Numbered from the stretch's first letter, positions 1 to 13,943 are shown. The stretch: 38,235 nucleotides of DNA from Clostridia bacterium (GCA_017410195.1 JAFQRF010000003.1:1-38235), one strand, 5' to 3'. Translations and numbers: made by a program. Notes: generated from the sequence alone by a model not told the origin.

Positions 1-123
1 GCATTCGCCACGTACAGTATCAACAAAGGTGAGGAGTGCGATAATTTTCTCTTAGCATATCGCAGGCTTTATGCGGATTCATATCCGCAATCAATCACAT
101 CGTTATTCAATTGTCAATTTTAA
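1..123 (+). CDS. possible C-terminal end of a gene entering the window
   Basis: Frame 1 is open from the first base to a TAA at 121-123, giving 40 residues with an ordinary composition (it includes YSINKGEECDNF and LLAYRRLYADS). No start lies inside the window, so if real this is the tail of a gene that begins upstream. I do not recognise the family. No clear terminator hairpin follows it, and the remaining A/T-rich stretch to 297 shows nothing I can support. A short open frame at a window edge could be chance. Confidence 0.35.
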   Translation, partial: AFATYSINKGEECDNFLLAYRRLYADSYPQSITSLFNCQF

Positions 124-297
124 ATTTAACTTACTATACCACACAGAACATTTGTTTGTCAAGAGGTTTCGTGAAAAATTGCTATTAAAAATTGTTATCG
201 TAAACCAAGTTCATAAACCTTTAATTTTCATAATTGTGATATACACACTTTCATTTCCGATAAATTCATACAAGTGCGCATTTCTTGATTTTGTATT

Positions 298-642
298 TTA
301 CTCTCGAATAAAACTTATAAAACGGGTGCCTTGATATTTGAGTTTTCCCTTATCGTTTTCTGCGATCAAGCCATAGTCATTCGCAGATACTAAAAATTCT
401 TTGCGTTCTCCATTTGAAAATTGAAAAGTTATGTAATAGGTTGTTACTTTAATATATCGGTTCCTTTTTGAAACAACTAAAGCATTTTCCGAACATATTG
501 GTTCATCTCTATTTTTTTTGTTTTCTTTTTTTATCCTAAGTATTAAATAAACCCAAAATGCCACAAAAATTCCTATAGCCAAAATTATTAATAGCAACCC
601 TAACCCTTTAAAAGCAAACGATATTCCCGTTTCGAAATCCAT
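298..642 (-). CDS. DUF2500 family membrane protein
   Basis: This 114-aa protein has one membrane segment (about residues 10-36), a short Lys/Arg/Glu-rich connector, and a beta-rich cytosolic or surface domain. The C-terminal part matches what I know of DUF2500 (PF10694): an ALVVSKR-like strand, TYYITFQFSNGER, then a YGLIAENDKG-like turn and LKYQGTRFISF at the end. The ATG at 642 is preceded by AAAGGTG at a normal distance. Family function is unknown. It is separated from the large surface operon by a hairpin and its own probable promoter, so it is likely a single-gene unit. Family assignment is fairly sure; no role can be given. Confidence 0.8.
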   Translation of the reverse strand: MDFETGISFAFKGLGLLLIILAIGIFVAFWVYLILRIKKENKKNRDEPICSENALVVSKRNRYIKVTTYYITFQFSNGERKEFLVSANDYGLIAENDKGKLKYQGTRFISFIRE

Positions 643-729
643 TTACAATTCACCTTTCTGCCTCTTTATACTTAACATTTTAAGATTTTCTCTAAACAAC
701 ACGCTCAAAAAGCTTGTCTATCTATAAAC

Positions 730-735
730 ATTATA
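730..735 (-). promoter_or_regulatory. candidate -10 box for the DUF2500 gene
   Basis: On the minus strand there is a perfect TATAAT hexamer about 90 nt before the start codon at 642. No good -35 lies 16-18 bp upstream of it (AGCTAA-like), so the call is weak in A/T-rich DNA. Confidence 0.3.
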
Positions 736-778
736 CTAAAACTCAATAGTGTTTAGCTAAACCCAATTATGCAAACGT

Positions 779-811
779 AAGAGGCCACCTCAAAGAGGTA
801 GCCCCTCTTTA
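779..811 (-). terminator. hairpin terminator after the surface-protein operon
   Basis: On the minus strand, just after the stop codon of the LRR/dockerin gene, AAGAGG...CTACCTC pairs with GAGGTGG...CCTCTT with a small bulge. The U-rich tail is short and imperfect (CTCTTACGTTTG), so it may be leaky. Confidence 0.6.
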
Positions 812-819
812 ACATTTAA

Positions 820-3800
820 TTATTTAGCACGATACTGAACCCATTTCTGAACGTTACTTATCATACCACCAGCAGTAACTGCGCTGGAAGATTCTTTACT
901 ATCTACTCTATAATACTGATAATACTTTGTATAATCTGTATATGAGCTCTTATAGTAGTTAAATCTGAACCAACGAGTTGCACCTTGACATTGCGCCCAG
1001 CTTGTTCTCTCGGGAACAATATAGTTTGTAATGGATAAGCTATTACAATAATACTTATCGTTACTGTAATCACCTTTTGTAGAGGTAAAAGCACCAAAAT
1101 ACTTATAATTGAAATAGCTAGGAGAAGGTCCAGTTCCGCTCTTGTTATAAATAGCTCGTGTACTGGTTCCGTTTGCCTTGTTAGTATCATACATCCAATG
1201 CCAATAAACATAACCTGCCCAAGCATTGCTTACCTCTCGCTTTGTGCTACCATTATCGTATGCACTATAAGCCGACTTTGCAAACGAAGTATAAATTGAA
1301 TTTGATTTGTCAAATCCGCTCGGGAAAGTTGCATAGTTTGTTGAGCCGCTTCCTGTTTGTTGCCAATAGCTGTTGAATTGAGTGTATCCCGAAAGAGATG
1401 ATGCTGTAGTGGTCTGTTCTGTTCTTTGGTCATAAGTCCATTTTTGATTTACAATTTGAGCGCCAGACGGCACATTAGAAGCAAGAACCCATCCGGAAAC
1501 CGGTTTGATTGTCCACTGTGCATAAAGTGTAATGTTAGCGGCGGTAGAGTATGTTGTTGAGGAAGTTACTTTTGTACCACCTGATGCGGCGGTATACCAA
1601 CCGTTAAACGTATAGTAATCTCTGGTCGGGGTAGGTAATGTTCCAAGCGATTTACCGCAATAGGCTCTCAATGATGTAGTTGAAACAGAACCACCATTTG
1701 CGTTAAATGTTACAACAAAGGAGTTCAGTGTCCACTGAGCATAGAGAGTAATATCTTCGGTTCTTGCAAATTTTGAGGATGCTGTTACTTTTGTACCACC
1801 TGAGGCTGCTGTAAACCATCCATTAAATGTGTAGTATGTTCTTGTCGGAGTTGGAAGTGTTCCGAGAGCTACGTCGCTTAACGCAGTCATTGTTGCAGGT
1901 GTAACAGAACCACCGTTTGCATTAAAATGAACCGTATAATTTAATGCTGTCCACTTTGCGTAGAGTGTGATATCTTTTGAGGGCATTACAGCATTTTTTC
2001 CATCCTTGCTAAAGAGGTTTTTGAATTCCGCATCGGTATACCATCCGCTAAATGTATAACCGGGTTTGCTATAGGTTAATGATGCAAAAATCAATGAATC
2101 TTCAACAAATTTACAAGACTCTCTTGTTGCTCCGTTTGTATCAGTTATCTTTCCACCGTTCATTACAAATGTTGCAACATATGTACGGCTTGCGATTTTC
2201 ACCGGAACAAGTATGTGTTCGGTATCTTCTACCTTAGATCCGTCTTTTGATATATGTGTAGCACAAATATCAATTGTAAGTGTTGCACCCAATTGAGCAG
2301 TTGCACTAATGGTGTAGCTATGATTGTCACCAACTGTTATTACATTTACATAAGGTATTGTTGTACCGTTTTCTGCAACAGCAGTATATGTATAATCAAT
2401 ACTATCTTCAACAGGTTTAACCGGATTTGCGAAACCTTCCGTTGAGGCACTCTTAAGTGTTATATTATAAGAAAATTTGCTATCACGGGTAAGCTGTTCC
2501 GAATATCCAGTCGCATCAATTTTAAAATACTTTGCACTTGCTCTTAAGATATGTGTGTTAATTGTAAACTCTCTCGTTACAGGAGCCTGATCAGGATACA
2601 CTGTTATTTGAGCTGTGAGGGTGAGTGTTTCATCCTCAATTTTCTCATAATCCTTAACAGAAAGATGGTTGTCGACTATTTCATAATTGATGTTATTGCT
2701 TAACGTCCAAGTGATATCAAAATCATTGATTTCGCTGACTATAAACGGATTATTATCGCTGATAACATTATCAGCTGCAACCGTAATATCGCAAGAGAAA
2801 TCCTCGATAAGATTCAATATGTCTGAACCTTCTTTTGTTGCTGTGGGCACATATATTGTTTGCTTATCATAAAGATAACACTCTACACCCTTATTATACA
2901 TCCTTTGGAGTGCATGAAGATTTCCTTCGTGGAAAAGTTTACTGTTTATTGCGCCAACAGCATAAATAGTTTCAATCGAGTCTATATTTTCCAAAGGAGA
3001 AATGTCAACTTCTAAACCACTTACATCAATTGTTTCTACAGTGCTATAACGACCGATTGAATACAAATCGGCAAGCTCAGCATCATCACCAACAAAGTTT
3101 GTGATACCAGTATTGCTAAGGTTAAGATATTTGATGCTATCGAGATAAGGAAGGTGTTCTATTTTATTAACACTCACACCTTCAAGCGAAAGTTTTTCTA
3201 CATTGAAATCCACAACTCTATAAGCATCAGCAAATGCACACTCAACATTTGTATCAAGATATAGCTCTTTAATAGTTTTCTGGCTAGCATTTGAAAGGAA
3301 TATCTCAAAATCTACCACCGAAATGTCATTTCCTGCAAGATCAACATAAGCTAATTTATCGTATTTTGAAAGCCAGTCTGCCGATGTGATTCCGCAGTTT
3401 TCAAGAGAAATATACTTAAGCTCAGCCATTGAATATGTAAGTGTTGCAGCATCCAACTTATCGCAAACATTATCAGCATAAAGCACCGTCAACAATGTTG
3501 CATCTCTAAGTCGAAGAAGCTCGTCTTCGCTTCCAGCCATATCATTGTTGCTGATGTCTAAAACTTTTAAGGTTGCGTATTTGTCTGCTATAAGTGCAAT
3601 ATTTGATTTTTCTCCGCTTATAGCTGTCAATCCGCAATTTGCAACATCCAATCTGACAAGCTTTTCCATTTCAGAAAGGAACGAAAGGTCATTAAGTTTA
3701 ATGTTGGAAAGTGTAAGCACTTGCATTTCAGTAAGGCCAGAAAGCCAGGAGGACATTTTGCTTTGCGCTATTTCCAATTTGTTGCCAGCTAACATAAGAA

Positions 3801-6606
3801 TATGTAATTTGTTTGCTCCGTTAATAAAGCTAAAATCTGTAAGATGATTATTCTCTGCATAAATCTCTGTTAACGTAGTTTTATAATTATTTAAAACTGA
3901 CAAACTGGAAATTTTGTTGTTGTTCAAATTAATAGCTTCGAGTTCCTTTAAAGCTGTAAGTGACGATATGTCAGATATCTCATTATCATTTACATAGAGA
4001 ACTTTAAGTTTGGTTAATGTGTTAAGGAAACCGATATCTTTAATTTTATTATTTCCAAGATAAAGAGCTTCTAAATGAATAAGTCTGCGAAGATCGTTTA
4101 CATTAGAAAGATTGTTGTTTTGCAAGCGAAGTTCTGCAAGCACTTTAAGCCCTTTCAAATGCTCTACACTATCAATATTATTGTTGGCAAGTGAGAGATA
4201 GTAAAGCAAGGGATAGTTTGCAAGACAAGCTGTTCCTTCTGTTGTAAGACCGTTATTGGCCAAAGAAAGATGATCCATAAGAGGAGCTCTTGAGAGTGCA
4301 TTTATATCCGTTAATTTATTGTTTGAAAGATAGACCTCTCTGAGTTTTCCGTATCTAACGCCTTCTGCAAAAACAGAATCAAGAGAAGTAAAATTATTGT
4401 CTGTAAGATCTATAATTCTCAAATCAACAGCATTTCTCAATGTGGCTGTTCCACCATCACTAAGATTGTCAAGTTCACATCCTCTTGCAATAAAAGCCTC
4501 CAGATAGGAAAGTGTTGAAATCTGATTCATTGTGCCGTCTGTAATTTTAAGCCCTGAAATATTTAGTGTTCTGAGATTCACGCAATACGAAAGACCTCTC
4601 AAACTGGTAATCTCTGGATATCCACTAAGATCAAGGTTAACAAATTTGACACTGGCAAGCGCAGCTGAAGTTAAATCTCCTCGATATCCGAGTTCTTCCT
4701 CAAGCTCCGCTTTGATTGCTCTGTATAATTCAGGATCCATATTTTCGGGGGCTTTGATAATTGTGTTATCGCATGAAACAGTTAAGTTGTATGAAAGAAC
4801 AAATTCTTCAGCACCATCATCAACGGCATAAGAAACCCTTGCATTAAGAGGTAAAATTGAACCGCTTACGGCATCTTCTTTCAATGCAACAACGTTGTTT
4901 TTTACATAAGCAATATCCGCTTTACCCGTTTCCCAAGTAACATTTGTTCCGTAAACTGTGTCATCGTTCCAAAGAACAGTACCATCTGTTGCAAGCGTTC
5001 CCATTGTTGCAGCAATCTGATTGATGATATAATCTCTTATTTCAACCTGTTCAATAGCTGTAACCTCAACATCATCGATATAAATTTTGCCGTCATCTTC
5101 CAGAGGTTTACCATTAAAGGTTGCTACCGCTACATAATCATTAAATTGAGTAGATGTCGTTCTTTCTATTCTGTTTATTGGTACAAGTTCTCCATTAATA
5201 TTCTGATACCAGTCAAGACGAACCTCATAATCGTCGTATCTTCCACCATTATTGGGAATTACTTCGTTGTTAATAGAAGAAATAAGATTTACATCAAAGT
5301 TTACTCTATATTTACCATCAGTTTCGTCAGTAAAATAATTAAGGAGCCACTCTGCAATTTCTGCTTTTGTAGGCGTTACAAACATACCGGGAACCTGATA
5401 TACAAAATCTATGGTATCTTCGCCTTCAATAGCATCATTCGCGTCGTAAGAAATAATCTTGATGCTCATTGTAACATCCTGAGGATATGTAGGTTTGGTA
5501 AATTGGCCTGTGGTCTGGTTCAAAACATAGTTGCAGTCGGAAGCGTAAACCAAAGATGCATAATAACCCTTTTGATAGTTTACGGTATCAACAAGTTCCA
5601 AATCTGAACTCATATTAGTCGGCAAATCGCCACTATACAATTTGTTTGTAAGATACGCTTTGTAATATTCAAGTGCTTCTGTTGTTTGATTGTTCGGATC
5701 GTAATAGACATAAAGCGCAATATCTTCTGTGATATTCGAATAAACAGGTGCAATAAACTCTGTTGCACTTTGTGACCAAACACCACCAACCATTCCTTCT
5801 GTTGAAGGAACTACAGGAATATTTGAAAGTGTGCCGTTATACAAAATAGATTTAGTTAAATATTTTGTACCATCAGCGTTAAAGAATGTAATGTTTACTC
5901 TGTTACCGTAAACAACATCAAGTTTTGCCAAGTGACGCTGAAGACAAACCGCATCAGCAATATCCACAATACCATCAGAATATGTATCCGCTAGGCTAAG
6001 TTTAAAATCTGAAAGGATTGCTCCATCAAATTGAGCAAGATGACGTCTGATATATGTTGCATCACCTATATCTACTGAGCAACTGAGATCCACATCGCCC
6101 ATTTCGTAAATTACAAGTTTAGAAAAGTCACAAGAAAAATCGACTTTTTCGAGTATTCCTGAGTTATTCAGTCTATGAGCAACATATGTTTGTGTTTTAT
6201 CAACTGTAAGGCAATCATAAACAGCAACGCCTATATCATCCTTAACAGAAAACATCAAGTCGAGAATAGGTAAGTATGAGTTTACATTGGCACTTGTTCT
6301 TGTGTAGTTCAATCTTAAGATACCGTTTGTTTCGGCATTAAAAATAACAGTGCCTTTGATATCCTCATTTTCTTGGATGTTTTCAAGTTTAATAAGGTTT
6401 GTGTCATATTTAAGAGTAATATCGAAGTCTACAATATTCGCATTATCAGGAATATAAATTGTAGTTGAAAAAGTTTCTCCCTGATGTGTCTGGAACGGTG
6501 TCGATGCAACAGCTATATTGGATTCTGCTCCATAAGCTGTAATAGCAGTGAAGCTTAACATGAAAACAACAAACGATAAAATTAAAATTTTGATGCTTTT
6601 TTTCAT
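820..6606 (-). CDS. large secreted protein: cohesin-like, dockerin, LRR and InlB-B repeats
   Basis: Last gene of the five-gene surface operon, ~1928 aa. A signal peptide (about 1-26) is followed by a cohesin-like beta domain (~30-165; GETF, then FDITLKYDTNLIKLE) and a type I dockerin (~168-229). The dockerin has two calcium-loop/helix repeats: DVDLSCSVDIGD and DTYSDGIVDIAD, each followed by RRHLA or QRHLA. Next come an InlB-like repeat (~235-305), Ig-like regions, about 25 leucine-rich repeats of ~22 residues (~635-1235; NNNLSNVNDL type), more Ig-like sequence, and three Listeria-Bacteroides repeats (~1475-1695; GYTFSGWYTD, YAQW). It ends in an aromatic-rich domain of ~230 residues that I do not recognise. 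The ATG at 6606 is chosen because AGGAGGTG lies just upstream; a GTG at 6618 falls inside that ribosome binding site. One base separates it from the upstream stop. Role: probably surface adhesion or scaffold assembly; ligand unknown. Confidence 0.9.
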   Translation of the reverse strand: MKKSIKILILSFVVFMLSFTAITAYGAESNIAVASTPFQTHQGETFSTTIYIPDNANIVDFDITLKYDTNLIKLENIQENEDIKGTVIFNAETNGILRLNYTRTSANVNSYLPILDLMFSVKDDIGVAVYDCLTVDKTQTYVAHRLNNSGILEKVDFSCDFSKLVIYEMGDVDLSCSVDIGDATYIRRHLAQFDGAILSDFKLSLADTYSDGIVDIADAVCLQRHLAKLDVVYGNRVNITFFNADGTKYLTKSILYNGTLSNIPVVPSTEGMVGGVWSQSATEFIAPVYSNITEDIALYVYYDPNNQTTEALEYYKAYLTNKLYSGDLPTNMSSDLELVDTVNYQKGYYASLVYASDCNYVLNQTTGQFTKPTYPQDVTMSIKIISYDANDAIEGEDTIDFVYQVPGMFVTPTKAEIAEWLLNYFTDETDGKYRVNFDVNLISSINNEVIPNNGGRYDDYEVRLDWYQNINGELVPINRIERTTSTQFNDYVAVATFNGKPLEDDGKIYIDDVEVTAIEQVEIRDYIINQIAATMGTLATDGTVLWNDDTVYGTNVTWETGKADIAYVKNNVVALKEDAVSGSILPLNARVSYAVDDGAEEFVLSYNLTVSCDNTIIKAPENMDPELYRAIKAELEEELGYRGDLTSAALASVKFVNLDLSGYPEITSLRGLSYCVNLRTLNISGLKITDGTMNQISTLSYLEAFIARGCELDNLSDGGTATLRNAVDLRIIDLTDNNFTSLDSVFAEGVRYGKLREVYLSNNKLTDINALSRAPLMDHLSLANNGLTTEGTACLANYPLLYYLSLANNNIDSVEHLKGLKVLAELRLQNNNLSNVNDLRRLIHLEALYLGNNKIKDIGFLNTLTKLKVLYVNDNEISDISSLTALKELEAINLNNNKISSLSVLNNYKTTLTEIYAENNHLTDFSFINGANKLHILMLAGNKLEIAQSKMSSWLSGLTEMQVLTLSNIKLNDLSFLSEMEKLVRLDVANCGLTAISGEKSNIALIADKYATLKVLDISNNDMAGSEDELLRLRDATLLTVLYADNVCDKLDAATLTYSMAELKYISLENCGITSADWLSKYDKLAYVDLAGNDISVVDFEIFLSNASQKTIKELYLDTNVECAFADAYRVVDFNVEKLSLEGVSVNKIEHLPYLDSIKYLNLSNTGITNFVGDDAELADLYSIGRYSTVETIDVSGLEVDISPLENIDSIETIYAVGAINSKLFHEGNLHALQRMYNKGVECYLYDKQTIYVPTATKEGSDILNLIEDFSCDITVAADNVISDNNPFIVSEINDFDITWTLSNNINYEIVDNHLSVKDYEKIEDETLTLTAQITVYPDQAPVTREFTINTHILRASAKYFKIDATGYSEQLTRDSKFSYNITLKSASTEGFANPVKPVEDSIDYTYTAVAENGTTIPYVNVITVGDNHSYTISATAQLGATLTIDICATHISKDGSKVEDTEHILVPVKIASRTYVATFVMNGGKITDTNGATRESCKFVEDSLIFASLTYSKPGYTFSGWYTDAEFKNLFSKDGKNAVMPSKDITLYAKWTALNYTVHFNANGGSVTPATMTALSDVALGTLPTPTRTYYTFNGWFTAASGGTKVTASSKFARTEDITLYAQWTLNSFVVTFNANGGSVSTTSLRAYCGKSLGTLPTPTRDYYTFNGWYTAASGGTKVTSSTTYSTAANITLYAQWTIKPVSGWVLASNVPSGAQIVNQKWTYDQRTEQTTTASSLSGYTQFNSYWQQTGSGSTNYATFPSGFDKSNSIYTSFAKSAYSAYDNGSTKREVSNAWAGYVYWHWMYDTNKANGTSTRAIYNKSGTGPSPSYFNYKYFGAFTSTKGDYSNDKYYCNSLSITNYIVPERTSWAQCQGATRWFRFNYYKSSYTDYTKYYQYYRVDSKESSSAVTAGGMISNVQKWVQYRAK

Positions 6607-6607
6607 A

Positions 6608-7870
6608 TCAATCAACACCTCCTACAGGGTAAAGCTTGTTTTGATATGCGTTAACAAGCTGCTCTTTTGTCATAAACTGAGACCAAAAATCTGTTGCAAC
6701 AACAGGACTTCCGCTGCCCCAATCCTCATAATATACCTGACCGTTTTCTATCCAAGCTCTGCAAGTACCTTTAATTGTTGTGAGCATACAATAAGTTGTT
6801 GCAACTGTAATCCACTCACCTTCGTACTTATACTGCACGCTACACTTCATAGGCATTTCAACTGTATAGTGTACAATCGCCCAAGGCAAAGGAGTAACCC
6901 CATCGCTGGCAAAATGAGTAGCAGCATAAGTTTTTGTGACTGTGGTACTTTCTGTCTCTGACCAACTTGTACTTGTTGAACGGGATGAACCAATTGTTTT
7001 AGTTATTCTGTCCGATAATTCTGACCAACCTTCTGTAGCTGATTCTGTATTGTGTTCTACAGTATCTTCTCCCTTGTAGTCGGTCGTAGTTTTTGAAGGA
7101 TCTGTTGTTGTTATAGATCCGGTTCCGTCCGTTTTCGTTTTGATTGTACCCCAATTTTGTGTAAAAGTAACGTCTAGACCAGCTTCGACAGTCGTCAAAC
7201 CTACCAAACCTTCAGCTATTCCAGTTTGTACTGTTAAATTATCATGTATTGTCTCTGTGGTTACAACTGTTTCATCATCAGTTATTTGTGTACCGTAATT
7301 TTTTGTTTCCGATCTTCCACCGTCATCATTTGTTTCTGTTGTATGGTTATATCTGGTTACTGTAGAGCCGCTGTTTGTTACATTCGAGCCGGTTAAATCT
7401 CGACCACTCGACTGTGTTGCAGTCGATGAGGTGTAAGTTGATGAGTCTGTTGCAGACATCGTTTTTGATGTCGTGTGCGAAATGCTGTATGATGACATTG
7501 TGTCAAATTCGGTTGTAGTTGCATCAAACTGAACGTCCATAACCATAGCGTTTGTATATGTGTATGGGTCATAAAATAAAACTCGGTTATTATCATCTAT
7601 TCTGTAACTTGCAACCGCGTTTTCTGAGTATGTAACATACTCATACCACTTTTTCTCGGCATAGTGTGCTGTAGCAGAAACTGAAATTTCTTCAGGGTCT
7701 TCACCATGACCTGTTAACGAGTTAATATCAGGACTAAGGTATTTAATATTCATTGTATCGTTACCGGTATTTTCGTTAACTGCCATTGCCGCTGTTGCAG
7801 TAATAATCGGCATAAGTACAGCAATCACAACTGCAACGAGTCTGATAATCGTCTTTTTCCTTTTTGACAT
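6608..7870 (-). CDS. secreted Ser/Thr-rich protein of unknown function
   Basis: 420 aa with a signal peptide (basic MSKRKKT, hydrophobic core ~9-30, AMA-like cleavage site). Residues ~100-300 are very rich in Ser, Thr, Asp and Gly, with no Cys and low complexity (TSYSIS, SSTYTSSTATQSSG, TDPSKTTTDY). The C-terminal ~110 residues look folded (HYTVEMPMKCSVQYKYEGEW, GTCRAWIENGQVYYEDWG). I recognise no family. The start ATG overlaps the upstream stop by one base (TAATG), so translation is probably coupled. Its place between cohesin-like proteins and a dockerin protein suggests a partner in the same surface structure, perhaps a stalk or pore-like component; this is only inference from context. Confidence 0.85.
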   Translation of the reverse strand: MSKRKKTIIRLVAVVIAVLMPIITATAAMAVNENTGNDTMNIKYLSPDINSLTGHGEDPEEISVSATAHYAEKKWYEYVTYSENAVASYRIDDNNRVLFYDPYTYTNAMVMDVQFDATTTEFDTMSSYSISHTTSKTMSATDSSTYTSSTATQSSGRDLTGSNVTNSGSTVTRYNHTTETNDDGGRSETKNYGTQITDDETVVTTETIHDNLTVQTGIAEGLVGLTTVEAGLDVTFTQNWGTIKTKTDGTGSITTTDPSKTTTDYKGEDTVEHNTESATEGWSELSDRITKTIGSSRSTSTSWSETESTTVTKTYAATHFASDGVTPLPWAIVHYTVEMPMKCSVQYKYEGEWITVATTYCMLTTIKGTCRAWIENGQVYYEDWGSGSPVVATDFWSQFMTKEQLVNAYQNKLYPVGGVD

Positions 7871-8568
7871 TACCCTACCTCCTGTAAAAAGTAAATTTTG
7901 TTGTTAATTGTGGCACAATCAGCAGGAATTTCTTCACCGTTTATCACCACGTTTGCTTTGCTTGCAGATAAAGTAATCTGCGAATCTTTCACATCTTTTC
8001 TTTTTGCATAAAATGTTATTTGAGCAAGCTTGGTTTTTTGTGTTAAAATGTCACTGCCGCTGAACCGCACAATAAGTTTACCGGGATCAGTCTGCGTTAT
8101 TTCAATTGCTTCATTTGGTTCAAATGATTTATACTCTATTACTTCTTCGTCATATTCCAATATCAATTCGCTATTAGAAACATTGACTTTTCCTGCAAGT
8201 ATTAAGTCTATTGAAAATCTTCTACCCTCTCGCGCATAAACAGAATCAAAGTAAAAAAGATTGTCTTCAACAATATAGTAAAGCAATGGATGAACTTCCA
8301 TATCAGCAGAAACATTGTTGATGATTCTGTCCCAACCTCTGAAGACACAATCCGTGTCAAAATCAGGTGGAATAACACCATTTCCACTTTTAACGACTTT
8401 CTGTTCAATGATTTCGCCGTTGCCATAAGCGAATGTAACAGTAAACCTTTCTCGGTTTTTGTCCTGAATAAACCAATAAGTTCCCACACTTGCGACTATT
8501 CCTATCAGTAAAATAGCAACAATCTGAAGCAACAGTGATAATCCTTTTTTCTTCTTCTTATCAGTCAC
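7870..8568 (-). CDS. membrane-anchored InlB-repeat/cohesin-like protein
   Basis: About 232 aa from a GTG at 8568. This start is preferred to one 30 bases upstream because AAAGGCGG lies ~8 nt before it and nothing similar precedes the other. A Lys-rich N-terminus and one hydrophobic segment (~10-33) anchor it. Then follow one InlB-type repeat (~43-95; VTFAYGNGEIIEQ, CVFRGWDRI) and a cohesin-like beta sandwich (~98-232; SELILEYDEEVIEYKSFE, KLIVRFSG, KLAQITFYAK). It overlaps the previous gene by 8 nt and the next by 1 nt. Its architecture matches the preceding gene, suggesting an old duplication. It may present a cohesin-like domain at the surface; whether it binds the dockerin of the last gene cannot be seen from sequence. 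Confidence 0.82.
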   Translation of the reverse strand: MTDKKKKKGLSLLLQIVAILLIGIVASVGTYWFIQDKNRERFTVTFAYGNGEIIEQKVVKSGNGVIPPDFDTDCVFRGWDRIINNVSADMEVHPLLYYIVEDNLFYFDSVYAREGRRFSIDLILAGKVNVSNSELILEYDEEVIEYKSFEPNEAIEITQTDPGKLIVRFSGSDILTQKTKLAQITFYAKRKDVKDSQITLSASKANVVINGEEIPADCATINNKIYFLQEVG

Positions 8569-9270
8569 CCAAAACACCGCCTTTGTTAGGCAATACATAA
8601 ACTGATGCGTTTATCAAATTGGTTTCCGGAACAAAAAAAGTTTCATCGTCGTTATTTGCACAAACGCTTTCTATTGATATTGCTACATCAGTTTTCTCGA
8701 CTTCGCCTATAATCTGAAATTTCAAAGAACATATATCAACATCAGCTAATGTGTTCTCAACGCTTGTGTAATTAATACGAACAACACCTTTGCTTTCTGT
8801 ATTATATATTACAGCACCGTCTTCATTGAAAACCGATTCAAGTTCAAGCACATTGCTGTCATAGCTAACAGAAATGTCAAATCCGGATAAACATACATCC
8901 CCACACAAAGAAAGAGGAAGAATTACGGTATCACCGTGTTTTCCGTATGTACCCGGCAAAGCAAAGACATTTGCTTTGCCGGCGAAATTTATGCTTTCAG
9001 GATACACATCTAAATCTTTTTTGACATTAGTAAAATCCGTATCCCACTTTTGGAAAATCTTTCCGTATTGTATCTGAGGATTGTTCGGCGGTGTCGGAGT
9101 ACCGTTTCTATTAATTTTTTCAACAGCCAAAAGAGTTCCTGTGTCTGAATAAAAAGACACTTCATATTCAGATTTGCCTAAAAATGAGCGAATTGACAAA
9201 AATGCAATTATTGAGCAAACAATTAATACTACTATAGCTATTATAATAGCTGATTTCTTGTTTATTTTTT

Positions 9271-9274
<4 letters not shown>
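8561..9274 (-). CDS. membrane-anchored InlB-repeat/cohesin-like protein (paralogue)
   Basis: 237 aa. N-terminal basic stretch and one hydrophobic segment (~9-31), an InlB-type repeat (~36-92; YEVSFYSDTGTLLAVEKI, FQKWDTDFTNV), then a cohesin-like domain (~100-230; HGDTVILPLSLCGDVCLSG, FDISVSYDSNVLELES, GVVRINYTS, ICSLKFQI). These strand motifs follow the cohesin (PF00963) pattern, but the match is remote and the domain could be a related non-docking fold. The ATG overlaps the upstream TGA as ATGA, indicating translational coupling. Same domain order as the following gene. Confidence 0.85.
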
Positions 9275-13050
<3,776 letters not shown>

Positions 13051-13148
13051 ACTTTAAAACCTCCAAAAAAAGATAGACATAAAACTATAACAGTTAGTTC
13101 CGCCTCCATTCGGAATTTATTTTGTTATGTTTTATGAAGAATCCAAGG

Positions 13149-13176
13149 TTTGTCAAAAAGTAAACTTTTTGACAAA
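13149..13176. repeat. palindromic site 1, putative recombinase crossover site
   Basis: A perfect 28-bp palindrome with 13-bp arms (TTTGTCAAAAAGT and its complement) around a central AA at 13162-13163. The inner 20 bp, TCAAAAAGTAAACTTTTTGA, recur in inverted orientation at site 2. The layout (two ~12-13-bp arms around an AA core) resembles Hin/Gin-type serine invertase sites. Confidence 0.75.
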
Positions 13177-13240
13177 AGAGGTTTTACTTTTTAATTGGGA
13201 CTTATTTCGTAAAAACACATTAAAATATTGTATGTATGTA

Positions 13241-13268
13241 TTGATTTTTAAGAAAAATATGGTAAAAT
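13241..13268 (+). promoter_or_regulatory. promoter inside the putative invertible segment
   Basis: TTGATT (13241-13246), 16-bp spacer, TGG then TAAAAT (13263-13268), an extended -10. As written it points right, away from the surface operon and into the 3' end of the recombinase gene (antisense). After inversion it would point left toward the operon. Confidence 0.6.
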
Positions 13269-13292
13269 ATTAAATGTATAATTAGGTTTCAA
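13264..13292 (-). promoter_or_regulatory. weaker leftward promoter candidate in the same segment
   Basis: On the minus strand TTGAAA (13292-13287), 17 bp, TATTTT (13269-13264). It points toward the surface operon in the present orientation. The -10 is poorer (4 of 6) than that of the rightward promoter, but it prevents calling the present state OFF with certainty. Confidence 0.3.
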
Positions 13293-13310
13293 AAAGTTTA
13301 CTTTTTGAGC

Positions 13311-13312
<2 letters not shown>
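13285..13312. repeat. palindromic site 2, putative recombinase crossover site
   Basis: 9-bp perfect arms TCAAAAAGT/ACTTTTTGA around a central TT (13298-13299), with less perfect outer flanks. Its reverse complement matches the 20-bp core of site 1 exactly, so the two sites are inverted relative to each other. The last two bases overlap the recombinase stop codon. On the minus strand it could also form a hairpin after the recombinase gene, though no good T-tract follows. Confidence 0.72.

Positions 13313-13943
<631 letters not shown>

Larger units (their letters stand above)
13164..13297. other. putative invertible DNA segment (promoter inverton)
   Basis: This ~134-bp A/T-rich segment lies between the two inverted sites, upstream of the five-gene surface operon and directly after the recombinase gene. 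It contains no gene but does contain a good promoter (13241-13268). A crossover at the central dinucleotides would flip that promoter to face the operon about 135 nt before its start codon. Inversion itself is inference. Confidence 0.65.

Noticed and set aside
71-334. 87-aa open frame on the plus strand
   Set aside because: Low-complexity translation of A/T-rich intergenic DNA with no ribosome binding site; it overlaps the end of the DUF2500 gene.
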